A DNA stretch of 64,000 nucleotides. It comes from JACRAR01 sp041674385. Lineage in GTDB: Bacteria; Pseudomonadota; Gammaproteobacteria; Burkholderiales; Rhodocyclaceae. A program made the position numbers and the translations under genes. The notes beneath the pieces are model-generated. The model saw nothing but the letters and a program-made list of their open reading frames with translations. It did not search any database and was not told where the DNA came from. This document shows, in pieces, positions 24,761 to 35,547 of this stretch. The stretch's first letter is position 1. Every line of letters begins with the position of its first letter. The stretch lies in NCBI GenBank assembly GCA_041674385.1, contig JBAYVU010000012.1, positions 14,280 through 78,279 of the forward strand, in the 5' to 3' direction.

Positions 24761-26377
24761 TTGCTCGTCGCTTCCAACATTACCGTCCAGTTCGGGGCCA
24801 AGCCCCTGTTCGAAAATATTTCCCTCAAGTTCGGCGAGGGCAACCGCTACGGTCTGATCGGCGCCAACGGCTCCGGCAAGACCACTTTCATGCGCGTCCT
24901 GGCCGGCATCCTGGAGCCGTCCGCCGGCAATGTCTCGCTCGATGCCCACGAGCGCATGTCCTTCCTCCGGCAGGATCAGTTCGCCTACGAGGATCTGCGC
25001 GTGCTCGACGTGGTGCTGATGGGCCACGAACAGATGTGGACCTGCATGCTGGAGAAGGACGCGATCTACGCCAACCCCGAGGCGACCGATGAGGAGTATC
25101 TGCATGCCTCGGAACTGGAATCGAAGTTTGCCGAGTTCGGCGGCTACACCGCCGAAGCGCGCGCCGGTGAGCTGCTGCACGGCGTCGGCATCCCCACGGA
25201 ACAGCACAACGGCCCGATGTCCGCCGTAGCGCCGGGCTGGAAGCTGCGCGTGCTGCTGGCGCAGGCGCTGTTCGCCGACCCGGACATCCTGCTGCTCGAC
25301 GAGCCGACCAACAACCTCGACATCAATACCATCCGCTGGCTCGAAGATGTGCTCAACCAGCGCGACAGCACCATGATCATCATTTCCCACGACCGCCATT
25401 TCCTCAACCAGGTGTGCACCCACATGGCGGACCTGGACTACGGCACGCTCAAGGTCTACCCCGGCAACTATGACGATTACATGGAAGCCTCGACGCAGGC
25501 GCGCGCACGCCAGCAGGCGGCCAACGCCAAGGCCAAGGAGCGCGTCAGCGAATTGCAGGAGTTCGTGCGCCGCTTCTCGGCCAACAAGTCGAAGGCGCGC
25601 CAAGCCACATCGCGCGCCAAGCTCATCGAGAAGATCAAGGTCGAGGATCTCAAGCCCAGCTCGCGCCAGTACCCGTGGATCCGCTTCGAAGTGGACGACA
25701 AGGAGAAGCTGCATCGCCATGCGGTGGAGATCGAGAACCTGCGCCACGGCTACGACCGCACGCTGTTCCAGAATTTCAGCACTTTCATCGAGGCCGGCGA
25801 GAAGGTCGCCATCATCGGCGAGAACGGCGTCGGCAAAACCACGCTGCTGCGCTGCCTGGCCGGCGCAGCGTCGAATTGTCCGGGCGGTCTGACGCCGCAG
25901 GGCGGTACCGTCAAGTGGGCGGAGAAGGCCCGCCCGGGCTATTTTGCCCAGGACCACAGCGAAGAATTCGCCAGCGACGTGTCGCTGTTCGACTGGGTGC
26001 AACGTTGGACGCGCGAAGGCGACGATGAGCAGATCGTGAGAAGCACCTTGGGACGGCTGCTGTTCTCCGGCGACGACGCCAAGAAATCGGTCAAGGTCAT
26101 CTCCGGCGGCGAGCAGGGCCGCATGATCTTCGGTAAACTCATCCTGATGAAGCCGAACGTGCTGCTGATGGACGAACCGACCAACCACCTCGACATGGAG
26201 TCGATCGAGTCGCTCAACACCGCCCTCGACAAGTACCCCGGCACGCTGGTGTTCGTCTCGCACGACCGCGAGTTCGTCTCCTCGATCGCCACGCGGATTT
26301 TCGAGATCAAGGACGGCGACATCATCGACTACAAGGGCAACTACGAGGATTATCTGGCGAGCCAGGGGATCGAGTGA
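24761..26377 (+). CDS. ybiT: ABC-F ribosome-associated ATPase YbiT
   Basis: A 538-aa soluble twin-ABC protein of the ABC-F family, acting on ribosomes rather than in transport. Walker A motifs GANGSGKTT and GENGVGKTT, signatures APGWKLRV (degenerate, typical of YbiT domain 1) and ISGGEQGRM, and Walker B LLLDEPTNNLD and LLMDEPTNHLD are present, with the P-site linker between. The start is TTG at 24761; the product MLVASNITVQFGAKPLFENIS aligns residue for residue with E. coli YbiT as I recall it. The longer ATG start at 24704 adds unrelated residues. It overlaps the next gene by GTGA. Confidence 0.93.
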   Translation: MLVASNITVQFGAKPLFENISLKFGEGNRYGLIGANGSGKTTFMRVLAGILEPSAGNVSLDAHERMSFLRQDQFAYEDLRVLDVVLMGHEQMWTCMLEKDAIYANPEATDEEYLHASELESKFAEFGGYTAEARAGELLHGVGIPTEQHNGPMSAVAPGWKLRVLLAQALFADPDILLLDEPTNNLDINTIRWLEDVLNQRDSTMIIISHDRHFLNQVCTHMADLDYGTLKVYPGNYDDYMEASTQARARQQAANAKAKERVSELQEFVRRFSANKSKARQATSRAKLIEKIKVEDLKPSSRQYPWIRFEVDDKEKLHRHAVEIENLRHGYDRTLFQNFSTFIEAGEKVAIIGENGVGKTTLLRCLAGAASNCPGGLTPQGGTVKWAEKARPGYFAQDHSEEFASDVSLFDWVQRWTREGDDEQIVRSTLGRLLFSGDDAKKSVKVISGGEQGRMIFGKLILMKPNVLLMDEPTNHLDMESIESLNTALDKYPGTLVFVSHDREFVSSIATRIFEIKDGDIIDYKGNYEDYLASQGIE

Positions 26378-26949
26378 GCGCAATCGCACGCTGGCTGCTG
26401 CACCTGTTCGGATGGAAGGTAGTCTTCATTCCGCCGCAACCGCCCAAAGCGGTCGTCATCGTTTATCCTCATACCTCGAACTGGGATTTCGTCGTCGGCA
26501 TCCTCGCGCGCTGGGCAATTGCATTGCCGATACGCTTTGCCGCCAAGGACACCCTGTTCCGCCGGCCTTTCGGCGCGGTGTTCCAATGGCTCGGCGGCAT
26601 TCCGGTCGACCGCAGCAAACGCACCGGGTTCATCACCCGGATGCTGGCGGAGTTCGAGTGCAGTGAAAATTTTTATTTGGCCATCACCCCGGAAGGTACG
26701 CGCCGTGCCACCGCCGGGCTGAAGAGCGGCTTCTACCGCCTGGCGCTGGCGGCACGGGTACCGCTGGGCTGCGCCTTCATCGACTATGCCCGTCGCGAGG
26801 TCGGCATACTCGATTACTTGGCGTTGAGCGGCGACGAAGCCGCGGACCTGGCATGCATTGCCAAAATCTATGCCGGTCGCCGCGGCAAGCATCCGGCGCA
26901 GGAAGGGCCTATCGTCTTTGTCGGCAACTCCGCCCAAGGCCACGGGTGA
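26374..26949 (+). CDS. Lysophospholipid acyltransferase-family protein
   Basis: PlsC-type acyltransferase of 191 aa, shorter than classic PlsC. The catalytic Hx4D motif is HTSNWD, followed by GGIPVDRSKRTGF and the ITPEGTRRA substrate-binding motif. The start is GTG, overlapping the ybiT stop by 4 bases (GTGA), so it is translationally coupled to that gene. The specific acyl acceptor is unknown; proteins of this short type are often annotated as glycerol acyltransferase. Confidence 0.85.
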   Translation: MSAIARWLLHLFGWKVVFIPPQPPKAVVIVYPHTSNWDFVVGILARWAIALPIRFAAKDTLFRRPFGAVFQWLGGIPVDRSKRTGFITRMLAEFECSENFYLAITPEGTRRATAGLKSGFYRLALAARVPLGCAFIDYARREVGILDYLALSGDEAADLACIAKIYAGRRGKHPAQEGPIVFVGNSAQGHG

Positions 26950-27042
26950 CGTGACATTGTCTTCGAAACATGGCGAATGTGCGCTTGCTGCGGGTACTGC
27001 GGTATGATTTACACTTGCGCTAGCATAACTCTGGAAAAATAA

Positions 27043-28269
27043 TTGGATCCCCGTATTTTTCAGTTCGAAGTCGCTGCGGACGGCCAGGCCCGTCCCGGCT
27101 TCGGCATCATCGCAGCCTATGTTCCCGCCGAGTTCGACTGGCCGGCGGTCATGGCGCTGGCCTGCGATCCCTGCCATGACCCCGGCCGTCCAATCAAGGA
27201 AATGGTGCCGGCAGCAATCAATTACCTGCTAGGCAACATCGAAACCTCGCCGGATGCCCTGTGCTGGACCGTGATCGACGGGGTGGGCCGCTTCACCAGC
27301 GCGCTGCCGAAATGGACCGGCAAGGAGGGAGTAAGCCTGCCCGACGTGGTGTACCAGCGTTTTCTCACAGGAATCGGGGTCGAGGCCTTCCTCAAGGAAA
27401 CCGGTGCGGCCGGCGAAGTGGCGCTGGAAATGCTTTCCGCGGCAAGCGAGATGCCCATCACGGAGGAAGAAACGCCTTCCATGCAGGATTTCCTGGATGC
27501 CATCGAATCCCACAGCAATCTGCCGGTACCCAGCACCTTGTTTCACATGGTCGAAGATGCCGTGAGCAAGGACGACATCCGGAAAGTGGCCTCCGTGTTG
27601 CAGTCCGATCCGGTGATTTCCCTGTCGCTGATCAATTACGCGAATGCCGCCAGGTTCATCGGCGCCGAAAAGACGGCCTCGGTGCAGCAGGCGGTGGTGC
27701 GCCTGGGAATGGACTTTGTGCAGCGGGTGGTATTCGTTGCCACGATGATGATGCGCTATCAGAAAGGGCGTTGCGCCGCATTCAACTACCAGGCCTACTG
27801 GATGAACGCGCTGGCCACCGGCGCCGCCATGCGCGCCCTGCTGCCCGACTACGGAATCCCCGAATCCATGGCCGACGACGCCCATGCCACCGGGCTGGTG
27901 GCGAGCATTGGCTGGCTGGCCGTCGCGGAAACCTTTCCGGCGCTGATGACCAATTATCTGCAACGCTGTCGCGGCAAGGATCCGCTCCCCAAGATTCGCT
28001 TGCAGAACGACATCTTTCCCTGCCCGATCCGCCTGGTCTCGGAACGCTATCTGCAGCGCTTCTCTTTTCCGGACGTAGTGCACTCCACCGTGGCCGGCAG
28101 AAGCGAGGATAGCCACAACCTCGGCGAATGCCTGGCCCGCGCCACGCGCATCGCACAGAATCTGGCCCCGCTGAACTTCCTGGCGGTACTCCCGATGACC
28201 CAGGTACCATCAGCCTGCCGGGCGGAGTGGGAGCGCTGGCAAAGCCTTTTCAAGAGCGGGAAACGCTGA
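27043..28269 (+). CDS. HDOD-domain signalling protein
   Basis: A 408-aa protein. The N-terminal about 150 residues have no recognised domain. An HDOD domain follows (about 165-380), seen in SNLPVPSTLFHMVEDAVSKDDIRKVASVLQSDPVISLSLINYANAARF and VQQAVVRLGMDFVQRVVFVATMM. HDOD proteins resemble HD hydrolases but usually lack the catalytic residues and act in signalling. The start appears to be TTG at 27043 with only a weak GGA-type site upstream; the next in-frame ATG is about 30 codons later. Confidence 0.8.
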   Translation: MDPRIFQFEVAADGQARPGFGIIAAYVPAEFDWPAVMALACDPCHDPGRPIKEMVPAAINYLLGNIETSPDALCWTVIDGVGRFTSALPKWTGKEGVSLPDVVYQRFLTGIGVEAFLKETGAAGEVALEMLSAASEMPITEEETPSMQDFLDAIESHSNLPVPSTLFHMVEDAVSKDDIRKVASVLQSDPVISLSLINYANAARFIGAEKTASVQQAVVRLGMDFVQRVVFVATMMMRYQKGRCAAFNYQAYWMNALATGAAMRALLPDYGIPESMADDAHATGLVASIGWLAVAETFPALMTNYLQRCRGKDPLPKIRLQNDIFPCPIRLVSERYLQRFSFPDVVHSTVAGRSEDSHNLGECLARATRIAQNLAPLNFLAVLPMTQVPSACRAEWERWQSLFKSGKR

Positions 28270-28419
28270 TCCAGAATACGCCTTCGGCACTGCCCGCAGC
28301 ACACTGCAAAAATCCTGGCGGGTTGGCTCCGCAGCACCGAAGGCGAATACCAACCCCGCAACCCCGCGACACTCTTCTGCACTTTCCCATTTTGAATATT
28401 CTCCCCGCCTGATCCTGCC

Positions 28420-30351
<1,932 letters not shown>

Positions 30352-30380
30352 TTTGTCCCCCAAGCGGACTGCCTGCGGGG

Positions 30381-30418
30381 CGTCGTTCCCTCTTTCGTGG
30401 GAGTTCGTGGGAATGACG
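30381..30418. repeat. Degenerate REP-like hairpin between convergent genes
   Basis: CGTCGTTCCC (30381-30390) and GGGAATGACG (30409-30418) pair over 10 positions with one G-T. The arms resemble half of the hairpins in the two MITE-like elements (CGTCATTCC). It sits between convergent yheS and the YecA-like gene and could serve as a bidirectional terminator, though there is no T-run. Confidence 0.5.
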
Positions 30419-30422
30419 GAGG

Positions 30423-31115
30423 TTAATGTAGTCTTCCTGGACTGCCGCAGCATTTCTTGAATGGCTTGCCGCTGCCGCACGGACAAACAGTGTCGCTAGC
30501 CATGCCGGATGCACCGGTTTCCGCGGCAGAGCGCTGCTCTCTCCAGAACTGGTAAATCTCTACAACCAGTTCGGGCAGTTCCTCCTGTGCGCGACTCACG
30601 GCGGCCATCTCTTCTGCTGCCGACATCCAGCGCTCGCGGTGATTCTCCGCATCCTCCTTGAGCATGCCGTTGAGCAGAAAGAACGACTGCAGCAGCTCCG
30701 ACAGATCTTCGACCTGCTCCCCCGCAGCGGCATACCAGTCGCAACCCAGTTGGGTTCCGAAGATATAGGCATCGGCCCAGGTGGCGAAATCGAGTTCATC
30801 GGGATCGTCCGCGAAGGGATAAAGAATCAGTTCCAATTCATCGTTTTCCGACAGCGTCATGGCGATCGCCTTGTAGAACCCCATGACCAGTGCATGCGCT
30901 TCGCTCTCCTGGCTTTCTGTCTCGTAGGCAGGGGTTTCGCCCAGCGCCGCCGGCAGCCAGACACTCGGCGGAATCGTCTCCGGGCCGCTGGCCACGGCGC
31001 AGAGCAAGGCCTGCAATTCATCCAGCTGCATCGACTCGTCCTTGAAGATGGAGGAGTCGAGCAATGCCTCAAGGCGGTCGAGGTCGGCTTCGGAGAATGT
31101 TGGCGATAGTTTCAT
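30423..31115 (-). CDS. YecA/UPF0149-family protein with SEC-C zinc motif
   Basis: A 230-aa protein from MKLSPTFSEADLDRLEALL. The body is the UPF0149 (YgfB/YecA) helical domain (DELQALLCAVASGPETIPPSVWLPAALGE, later DFATWADAYIFGTQLG). The C-terminal CPCGSGKPFKKCCG is the SEC-C zinc-binding motif also found at the end of SecA, suggesting contact with SecB, ribosomes or nucleic acid. Starts at 31148 or 31124 are possible; none has a clear ribosome binding site. Confidence 0.85.
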   Translation of the reverse strand: MKLSPTFSEADLDRLEALLDSSIFKDESMQLDELQALLCAVASGPETIPPSVWLPAALGETPAYETESQESEAHALVMGFYKAIAMTLSENDELELILYPFADDPDELDFATWADAYIFGTQLGCDWYAAAGEQVEDLSELLQSFFLLNGMLKEDAENHRERWMSAAEEMAAVSRAQEELPELVVEIYQFWREQRSAAETGASGMASDTVCPCGSGKPFKKCCGSPGRLH

Positions 31116-31237
31116 GATCGGCATCGGGTGCGTGGCTGGACGATGCACAGTCTACCCCTTTAGATTGCCGCATTGAAGTTGCTCGATCGCGAATACGGCA
31201 TAATCGATCAAGTTCTTACAGCCGCGGGAGAGGCAAT

Positions 31238-32212
31238 ATGAATCAGACGGAACGCTTCTACAAGATCGAGCAAATCCTGCACGAGCGGAAAACCGTCACT
31301 TTCCGGCAGTTGCTCGACAAGCTCGAAGTTTCCCGAGCCACGCTGAAGCGCGACCTGCAATACCTGCGCGACCGCCTCAACGTGCCTATCGTCTATGACC
31401 GCGATTTGTCCGGGTATCGTTTTGAAGCACCGAGCCGCCATGCGGTCAAGCACGAGTTGCCGGGACTGTGGTTCAATGCCTCGGAAATACATGCGCTGCT
31501 GATGATGCAGAACCTGCTCGAAGAAGTTCAACCGGGCCTGCTCGGCCCGCACATCACCCCCTTGCAGACACGGTTGAAGAGCCTGCTGGGCTGCCAGGAC
31601 GACGCTCCCGAGGAAGTAGCCAAGCGCATTCGTATCCTCCATGCCGCCAAGCGCCACGCCGACTTGAAGTACTTCGACCTGATCGCATCGACGCTACTCA
31701 AGCGGCGGCGCTTGTTCATCCGCCATTACAACCGCGGCACCAACCGCGAGACCGAACGTGAAGTCTCGCCGCAGCGACTGATCTATTACCGCGACAACTG
31801 GTACCTGGATGCCTGGTGCCACCTGCGCAAGGAAGTCCGCAGCTTCGCCGTGGATGCGATTCGTCGCGCGGAGCAAATCGACAGGAAGGCCAGGGAAATT
31901 CCCAAGCGGGATATGGATGCGGTGCTGGGCGCCGGCTACGGCATTTTTTCCGGCGCCAGCGTGACCTGGGCCAAGCTGCGCTTCACGCCTCAACACGCCC
32001 GGTGGGTATCCGCCGAGCAGTGGCACCCCCAGCAGCAGTCGCGCCTTGAACCTGACGGACATTACCTGCTCGAACTGCCTTACTCCAACCCGACTGAACT
32101 GGTCATGGACATCCTGCGCCACGGTGCGGGCGTGGAAGTGCTGGAACCGGCCGCACTGAGAGACGCGGTGAAGCAGGAACTGGATGCGGCGCGGGCCGTC
32201 TATGCTGGGTAA
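31238..32212 (+). CDS. WYL-domain HTH transcriptional regulator
   Basis: A 324-aa regulator (PafC/YafY type). The N-terminal winged HTH is YKIEQILHERKTVTFRQLLDKLEVSRATLKRDLQYLRDRL. The WYL domain lies at about 140-215 (SPQRLIYYRDNWYLDAWCHLRKEVRSFAVDAIRRA), and a WCX C-terminal domain follows. WYL proteins respond to nucleic acids or other ligands and often control defence or accessory genes. It is the nearest regulator to the glycyl radical enzyme gene, 475 bases downstream in the same direction, but a regulatory link is speculative. Confidence 0.9.
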   Translation: MNQTERFYKIEQILHERKTVTFRQLLDKLEVSRATLKRDLQYLRDRLNVPIVYDRDLSGYRFEAPSRHAVKHELPGLWFNASEIHALLMMQNLLEEVQPGLLGPHITPLQTRLKSLLGCQDDAPEEVAKRIRILHAAKRHADLKYFDLIASTLLKRRRLFIRHYNRGTNRETEREVSPQRLIYYRDNWYLDAWCHLRKEVRSFAVDAIRRAEQIDRKAREIPKRDMDAVLGAGYGIFSGASVTWAKLRFTPQHARWVSAEQWHPQQQSRLEPDGHYLLELPYSNPTELVMDILRHGAGVEVLEPAALRDAVKQELDAARAVYAG

Positions 32213-32687
32213 GTAAGCAAAACCGACTTACCCACGCAGCGGCGATGCCGCGTCCCGGCGTGATGGCCGGCGGGACCGCAAAATCGCCTCTGCCGGAATT
32301 CTGGCTTACGGCTCTGTCCAGCCCGACAAGTTTCTCCAAGACTGCGTTTTTTGGAAAGCGCCAGCATCAATCGTCCCCTCACGCAAAAGGACAGAACCAG
32401 GGGTTGCTTTTGGTGCAAAAAAAGTATAGGCTATAACCAAGTTATATAGATATAACTTGGTTATAGATTTCTTTTATCCTGCCTACCTGAAACCTGGGAG
32501 CCGCGCATTAAGCATGTGGTAGTGCCGGATGGGAAAGAGAGGTTTTTGAATATTGAACGGGTTAAGCCAATGATTCGCTTTTGGAATAAGTTTTTTTATT
32601 GGGCAGTGATGCCCTTGGTACGTCAAAGGGAAATCCAGACTCCCTAATTTCATCAATAAAAAAGAAGCACATCTTAGGAGACTAGAT
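32213..32687. other. AT-rich leader of the glycyl radical enzyme gene
   Basis: 475 bases. Up to about 32340 the sequence resembles the GC-rich genome; from about 32400 it becomes AT-rich. It contains a perfect palindrome (32431-32466) and a small hairpin GGGCA-GTGA-TGCCC (32601-32614) preceded by seven T. No FNR-like TTGAT-N4-ATCAA and no convincing small ORF were found. Confidence 0.6.
32431..32466. promoter_or_regulatory. Perfect 16-bp-arm palindrome upstream of the glycyl radical enzyme
   Basis: CTATAACCAAGTTATA (32431-32446), spacer TAGA, TATAACTTGGTTATAG (32451-32466). All 16 positions pair. The arm itself contains ATAAC and GTTAT, so sub-palindromes exist. The AT-rich composition and lack of a T-run argue against an intrinsic terminator; a dimeric repressor or activator site is more likely. 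The binding protein is unknown. Confidence 0.65.
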
Positions 32688-35276
32688 ATGGACAGAATAA
32701 AAGAGATGATTCCAGCACCTGGGGCTATTTCATTTGAGGACCGGGCAAAAAGAGCCAAACCTTACGATTGGGGCTATGGCTGTACCCCGCGGGTCACAAG
32801 ATTGCGGGAAGAATGCTATTCCAAGGCAGGGGTGCTAAAAGATTGGGCGGATGTCATCGGCGGAGTAGGCGTAATCACTTTTCGAAAAAATGTAAGACTT
32901 GATATCGATCGGGCCAGGATAATCACCAAGTCTTTCAAGGAAACCGAGGGCAAGCCGATGATATTGCGGAAGGCCGAGGCTGTCGCTCGATTGTGTGAAG
33001 AAATGCCTGTTTTCATTAAACAGGGCGAACTTATCGTGGGAGACCCCAACGGCGCACCCGACGAGGTCAGATGGTATCCCGAAATTTCCATTTCTTATAT
33101 GCCAGATGCATTGGAGGCCGGCTTCAAGCATATGGTGACGCCCGAGGAGAAGAAAGAAATACTGGAAGACATCTATGACTATTGGAAAGACAAGGCGCTA
33201 GATGGCGTAATCGCAAACACTTTGCCAAAGGAAAGTCTGCCGTTCATTCTTCGCTCTCCCGACAATCCATCCTGTTTCGCGGGGCAATGGACTTCGGGAT
33301 GCCAAATCACCGATTACGATTACGAGAAGATATTCCAGGAAGGCGTGCAGGCAAGAATCCATCGCGCGGAAGAAAAGCTTGCCGAATTGGAAGGCAAAGC
33401 GTTTGAAATGAGCCCTGCCGACTACATCAGCAAGAAAAACGCATGGGAAAGCATGATCATTTGCGGCAAGGCAATCATCCGATTCGCCCAAAGACACGCC
33501 GAACTTGCCAGGGAACAGGCGCAAAAGGAACAGAACCCGCAACGCAAAAAAGAATTGGAAGAAATTGCCGCTGTTTGCGAGTGGGTACCCGCAAACCCAC
33601 CCCGCACTTTCCATGAAGCCATCCAGTTTCTGTGGTTTAACGACGTAGTCGGCAGGTATCTTGTCACGCCAGGCGTTGGGTCAGGGACTCGACTCGACCA
33701 GGTATGGTGGCCGTACTATGAGAAGGACATGAAGGAAGGACGGATCACCAGGGCCGAGGCACTAGAGTTGATCGAATGCTGGATGATCAAGGTTCAGGAG
33801 GTGGGCGCCTTTGCCGGACACCCTCAACTGTTTACCCTGATGTCCGGAGGCGAAGTATTTTATACGGCCAATGTTGGCGGTTCGAAACCGGATGGAAAGG
33901 ATGCTTCCAATGATTTGACCTGCGTGATTCTGGAAGGGCTGGTGGACGTCCGCTTCAACCATCCTCCTGTCATGTTCCGTTATCACCGCAATGTCAATCC
34001 CGACGTAATTGAACGGGTCATCGAACTGATCCGGGCTGGAACCGGCCATCCGGCGATCTTCAGCGAGGATCTGATGGAGAGATGGGCGTTGATGCGGGGC
34101 TTTTCGCTTCATGATGCCAAGAGAACCCAGGCAGCCGGATGTGTCACCATGTCTTGCACAGGGAAACCGCTTTCTTCGGCGCATACAGCAATAATAGGTT
34201 TTCTGGCAGCGGCCAAGATGCTGGAATACGCTCTCTATCAGGGCCAGGATGCCACTCGCCATCAAGAGGGAAAGTCGCTCGAACCCAAATCTATTTATTT
34301 ATCGAAAGGCGGAGTAGACCTCAAGGAAAGGCCGGTCACAAAAGACCCCCGGGAGATGAAATCAAGCGAGGAATTGCTCGAAGCGACATGCGAGCAATTG
34401 GACTTCTACACAAAAATATATGCCATTTCTCATAACATATCCCAGCAGGTAATCATGGATCAGAGCGGGGATCCTTTTAATTCTCTGATGCTCGATGACT
34501 GCTTGGACCTTGGCATCGATATGTTCAAGTACAACAAAGTCTTCGATAGTGAGCCCCAGTTCGCAGCATTAGGGTTTGTAAATATCGCCGATTCGCTGGC
34601 CGCCATTCAAAAACTGGTCTTTGATGAAAAGAAGTACACTATGAATGAACTTCTTTCTGCACTAAAAGCAAATTGGAAGGGTTATGAGGTGATGCGTCAG
34701 GATTTCCTTAATGTTCCCAAGTTCGGCAATGACAATGACTATGCCGATGAGTGGGCGATAAAGGTTAGGACGAAAATGTGGGAAACCGTTCGCAAAACCA
34801 AAGATGCCTGGGGAAAACCCTTCGGTATGGATGGAAGTTCGGTCATCGGCTATCAGGCAATGAGTTTTGGCATCGGTGCCACGCCTGACGGCAGAATATC
34901 TGGTCATTTTATGGCGGATGGCAGTTGTTCCCCTGCGGCAGGCGCTGACAAGAAAGGTCCTACGGCAGCCATGAATTCGGTTGCCAAGATGCCCTTCCTG
35001 CATACCAGTCTCTTTAACCAGCGCTTTATGCCTCAGGATCTTGAGGGAGAGAATAAGAAGATCTTTGCCGAGTATCTGAGAGAATGGTATGAGAAAAAAA
35101 CCATCCCCCATATTCAGTTCAATGTCGTAAACACTGAGACCTTGAGAGATGCCCAGCAGCATCCGGAAAACTATTCCGATCTCCAGGTAAGGATTGCAGG
35201 ATACAGTGCGTACTTCATCGACATACCCAAAGAAACGCAGGACAGCATCATTCTCAGAACAGCCCACAGTTTCTAA
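32688..35276 (+). CDS. Glycyl radical enzyme, PFL/BssA-like superfamily, substrate unknown
   Basis: An 862-aa glycyl radical enzyme. The radical site is Gly838 in VRIAGYSAYF, 25 residues from the C-terminus. The thiyl-forming cysteine is Cys485 in AAGCVTMSC, with a second Cys at 490. The family body is clear: EGKPMILRKAEAVARLCEE, GELIVGDPNGAPDEVRW, ANPPRTFHEAIQFLWFND, PKFGNDNDYADEW and ATPDGRISGHFMADGSCSP. The Glu two residues after the cysteine, usual in eliminases and arylacetate decarboxylases, is Thr487. Length is close to benzylsuccinate-synthase alpha subunits, but no small beta/gamma subunits are adjacent. A TAGGAG site precedes the ATG. GC content is below that of the flanking chromosome. 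Confidence 0.9.
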   Translation: MDRIKEMIPAPGAISFEDRAKRAKPYDWGYGCTPRVTRLREECYSKAGVLKDWADVIGGVGVITFRKNVRLDIDRARIITKSFKETEGKPMILRKAEAVARLCEEMPVFIKQGELIVGDPNGAPDEVRWYPEISISYMPDALEAGFKHMVTPEEKKEILEDIYDYWKDKALDGVIANTLPKESLPFILRSPDNPSCFAGQWTSGCQITDYDYEKIFQEGVQARIHRAEEKLAELEGKAFEMSPADYISKKNAWESMIICGKAIIRFAQRHAELAREQAQKEQNPQRKKELEEIAAVCEWVPANPPRTFHEAIQFLWFNDVVGRYLVTPGVGSGTRLDQVWWPYYEKDMKEGRITRAEALELIECWMIKVQEVGAFAGHPQLFTLMSGGEVFYTANVGGSKPDGKDASNDLTCVILEGLVDVRFNHPPVMFRYHRNVNPDVIERVIELIRAGTGHPAIFSEDLMERWALMRGFSLHDAKRTQAAGCVTMSCTGKPLSSAHTAIIGFLAAAKMLEYALYQGQDATRHQEGKSLEPKSIYLSKGGVDLKERPVTKDPREMKSSEELLEATCEQLDFYTKIYAISHNISQQVIMDQSGDPFNSLMLDDCLDLGIDMFKYNKVFDSEPQFAALGFVNIADSLAAIQKLVFDEKKYTMNELLSALKANWKGYEVMRQDFLNVPKFGNDNDYADEWAIKVRTKMWETVRKTKDAWGKPFGMDGSSVIGYQAMSFGIGATPDGRISGHFMADGSCSPAAGADKKGPTAAMNSVAKMPFLHTSLFNQRFMPQDLEGENKKIFAEYLREWYEKKTIPHIQFNVVNTETLRDAQQHPENYSDLQVRIAGYSAYFIDIPKETQDSIILRTAHSF

Positions 35277-35348
35277 TGCGGTGGCTCCGCTAGCGTGGAT
35301 GGAAATCCCACGGAGATAAGCCCTGCGGTCTCGCATTAGCCACGACGC

Positions 35349-35379
35349 CTCGCCTCCCTCCCACGAAGAGGGAGGCGAG
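35349..35379. other. Strong hairpin between the glycyl radical enzyme and activase genes
   Basis: CTCGCCTCCCTC (35349-35360) and GAGGGAGGCGAG (35368-35379) form a 12-bp perfect stem with a CCACGAA loop. No T-run follows. It may stabilise the upstream mRNA or attenuate transcription so that less activase than enzyme is made. Confidence 0.6.
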
Positions 35380-35396
35380 CGGCGCGGCGGGCAGTC

Positions 35397-35416
35397 GTCA
35401 TCATGCGTCATCATGC
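35397..35416 (+). repeat. Tandem 10-bp repeat
   Basis: Two exact copies of GTCATCATGC, head to tail, in the gap between the glycyl radical enzyme and activase genes. No function is evident. Confidence 0.6.
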
Positions 35417-35547
35417 TGCGGGGCTCTCCTTCGGCAACCCGGTTAGAAGTCGATCGTATCCAGTGTCCTTGAATCGTTGGACGAATTCGCTGTCGGCGAA
35501 TTACAGCAGCCTGCACCGGAACCGATCGATCACATAAGGGCGTAAAA

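Noticed and set aside
32601..32614. Hairpin GGGCA-GTGA-TGCCC before the glycyl radical enzyme as terminator
   Set aside because: Only a 5-bp stem; the T-run precedes rather than follows it on the plus strand.
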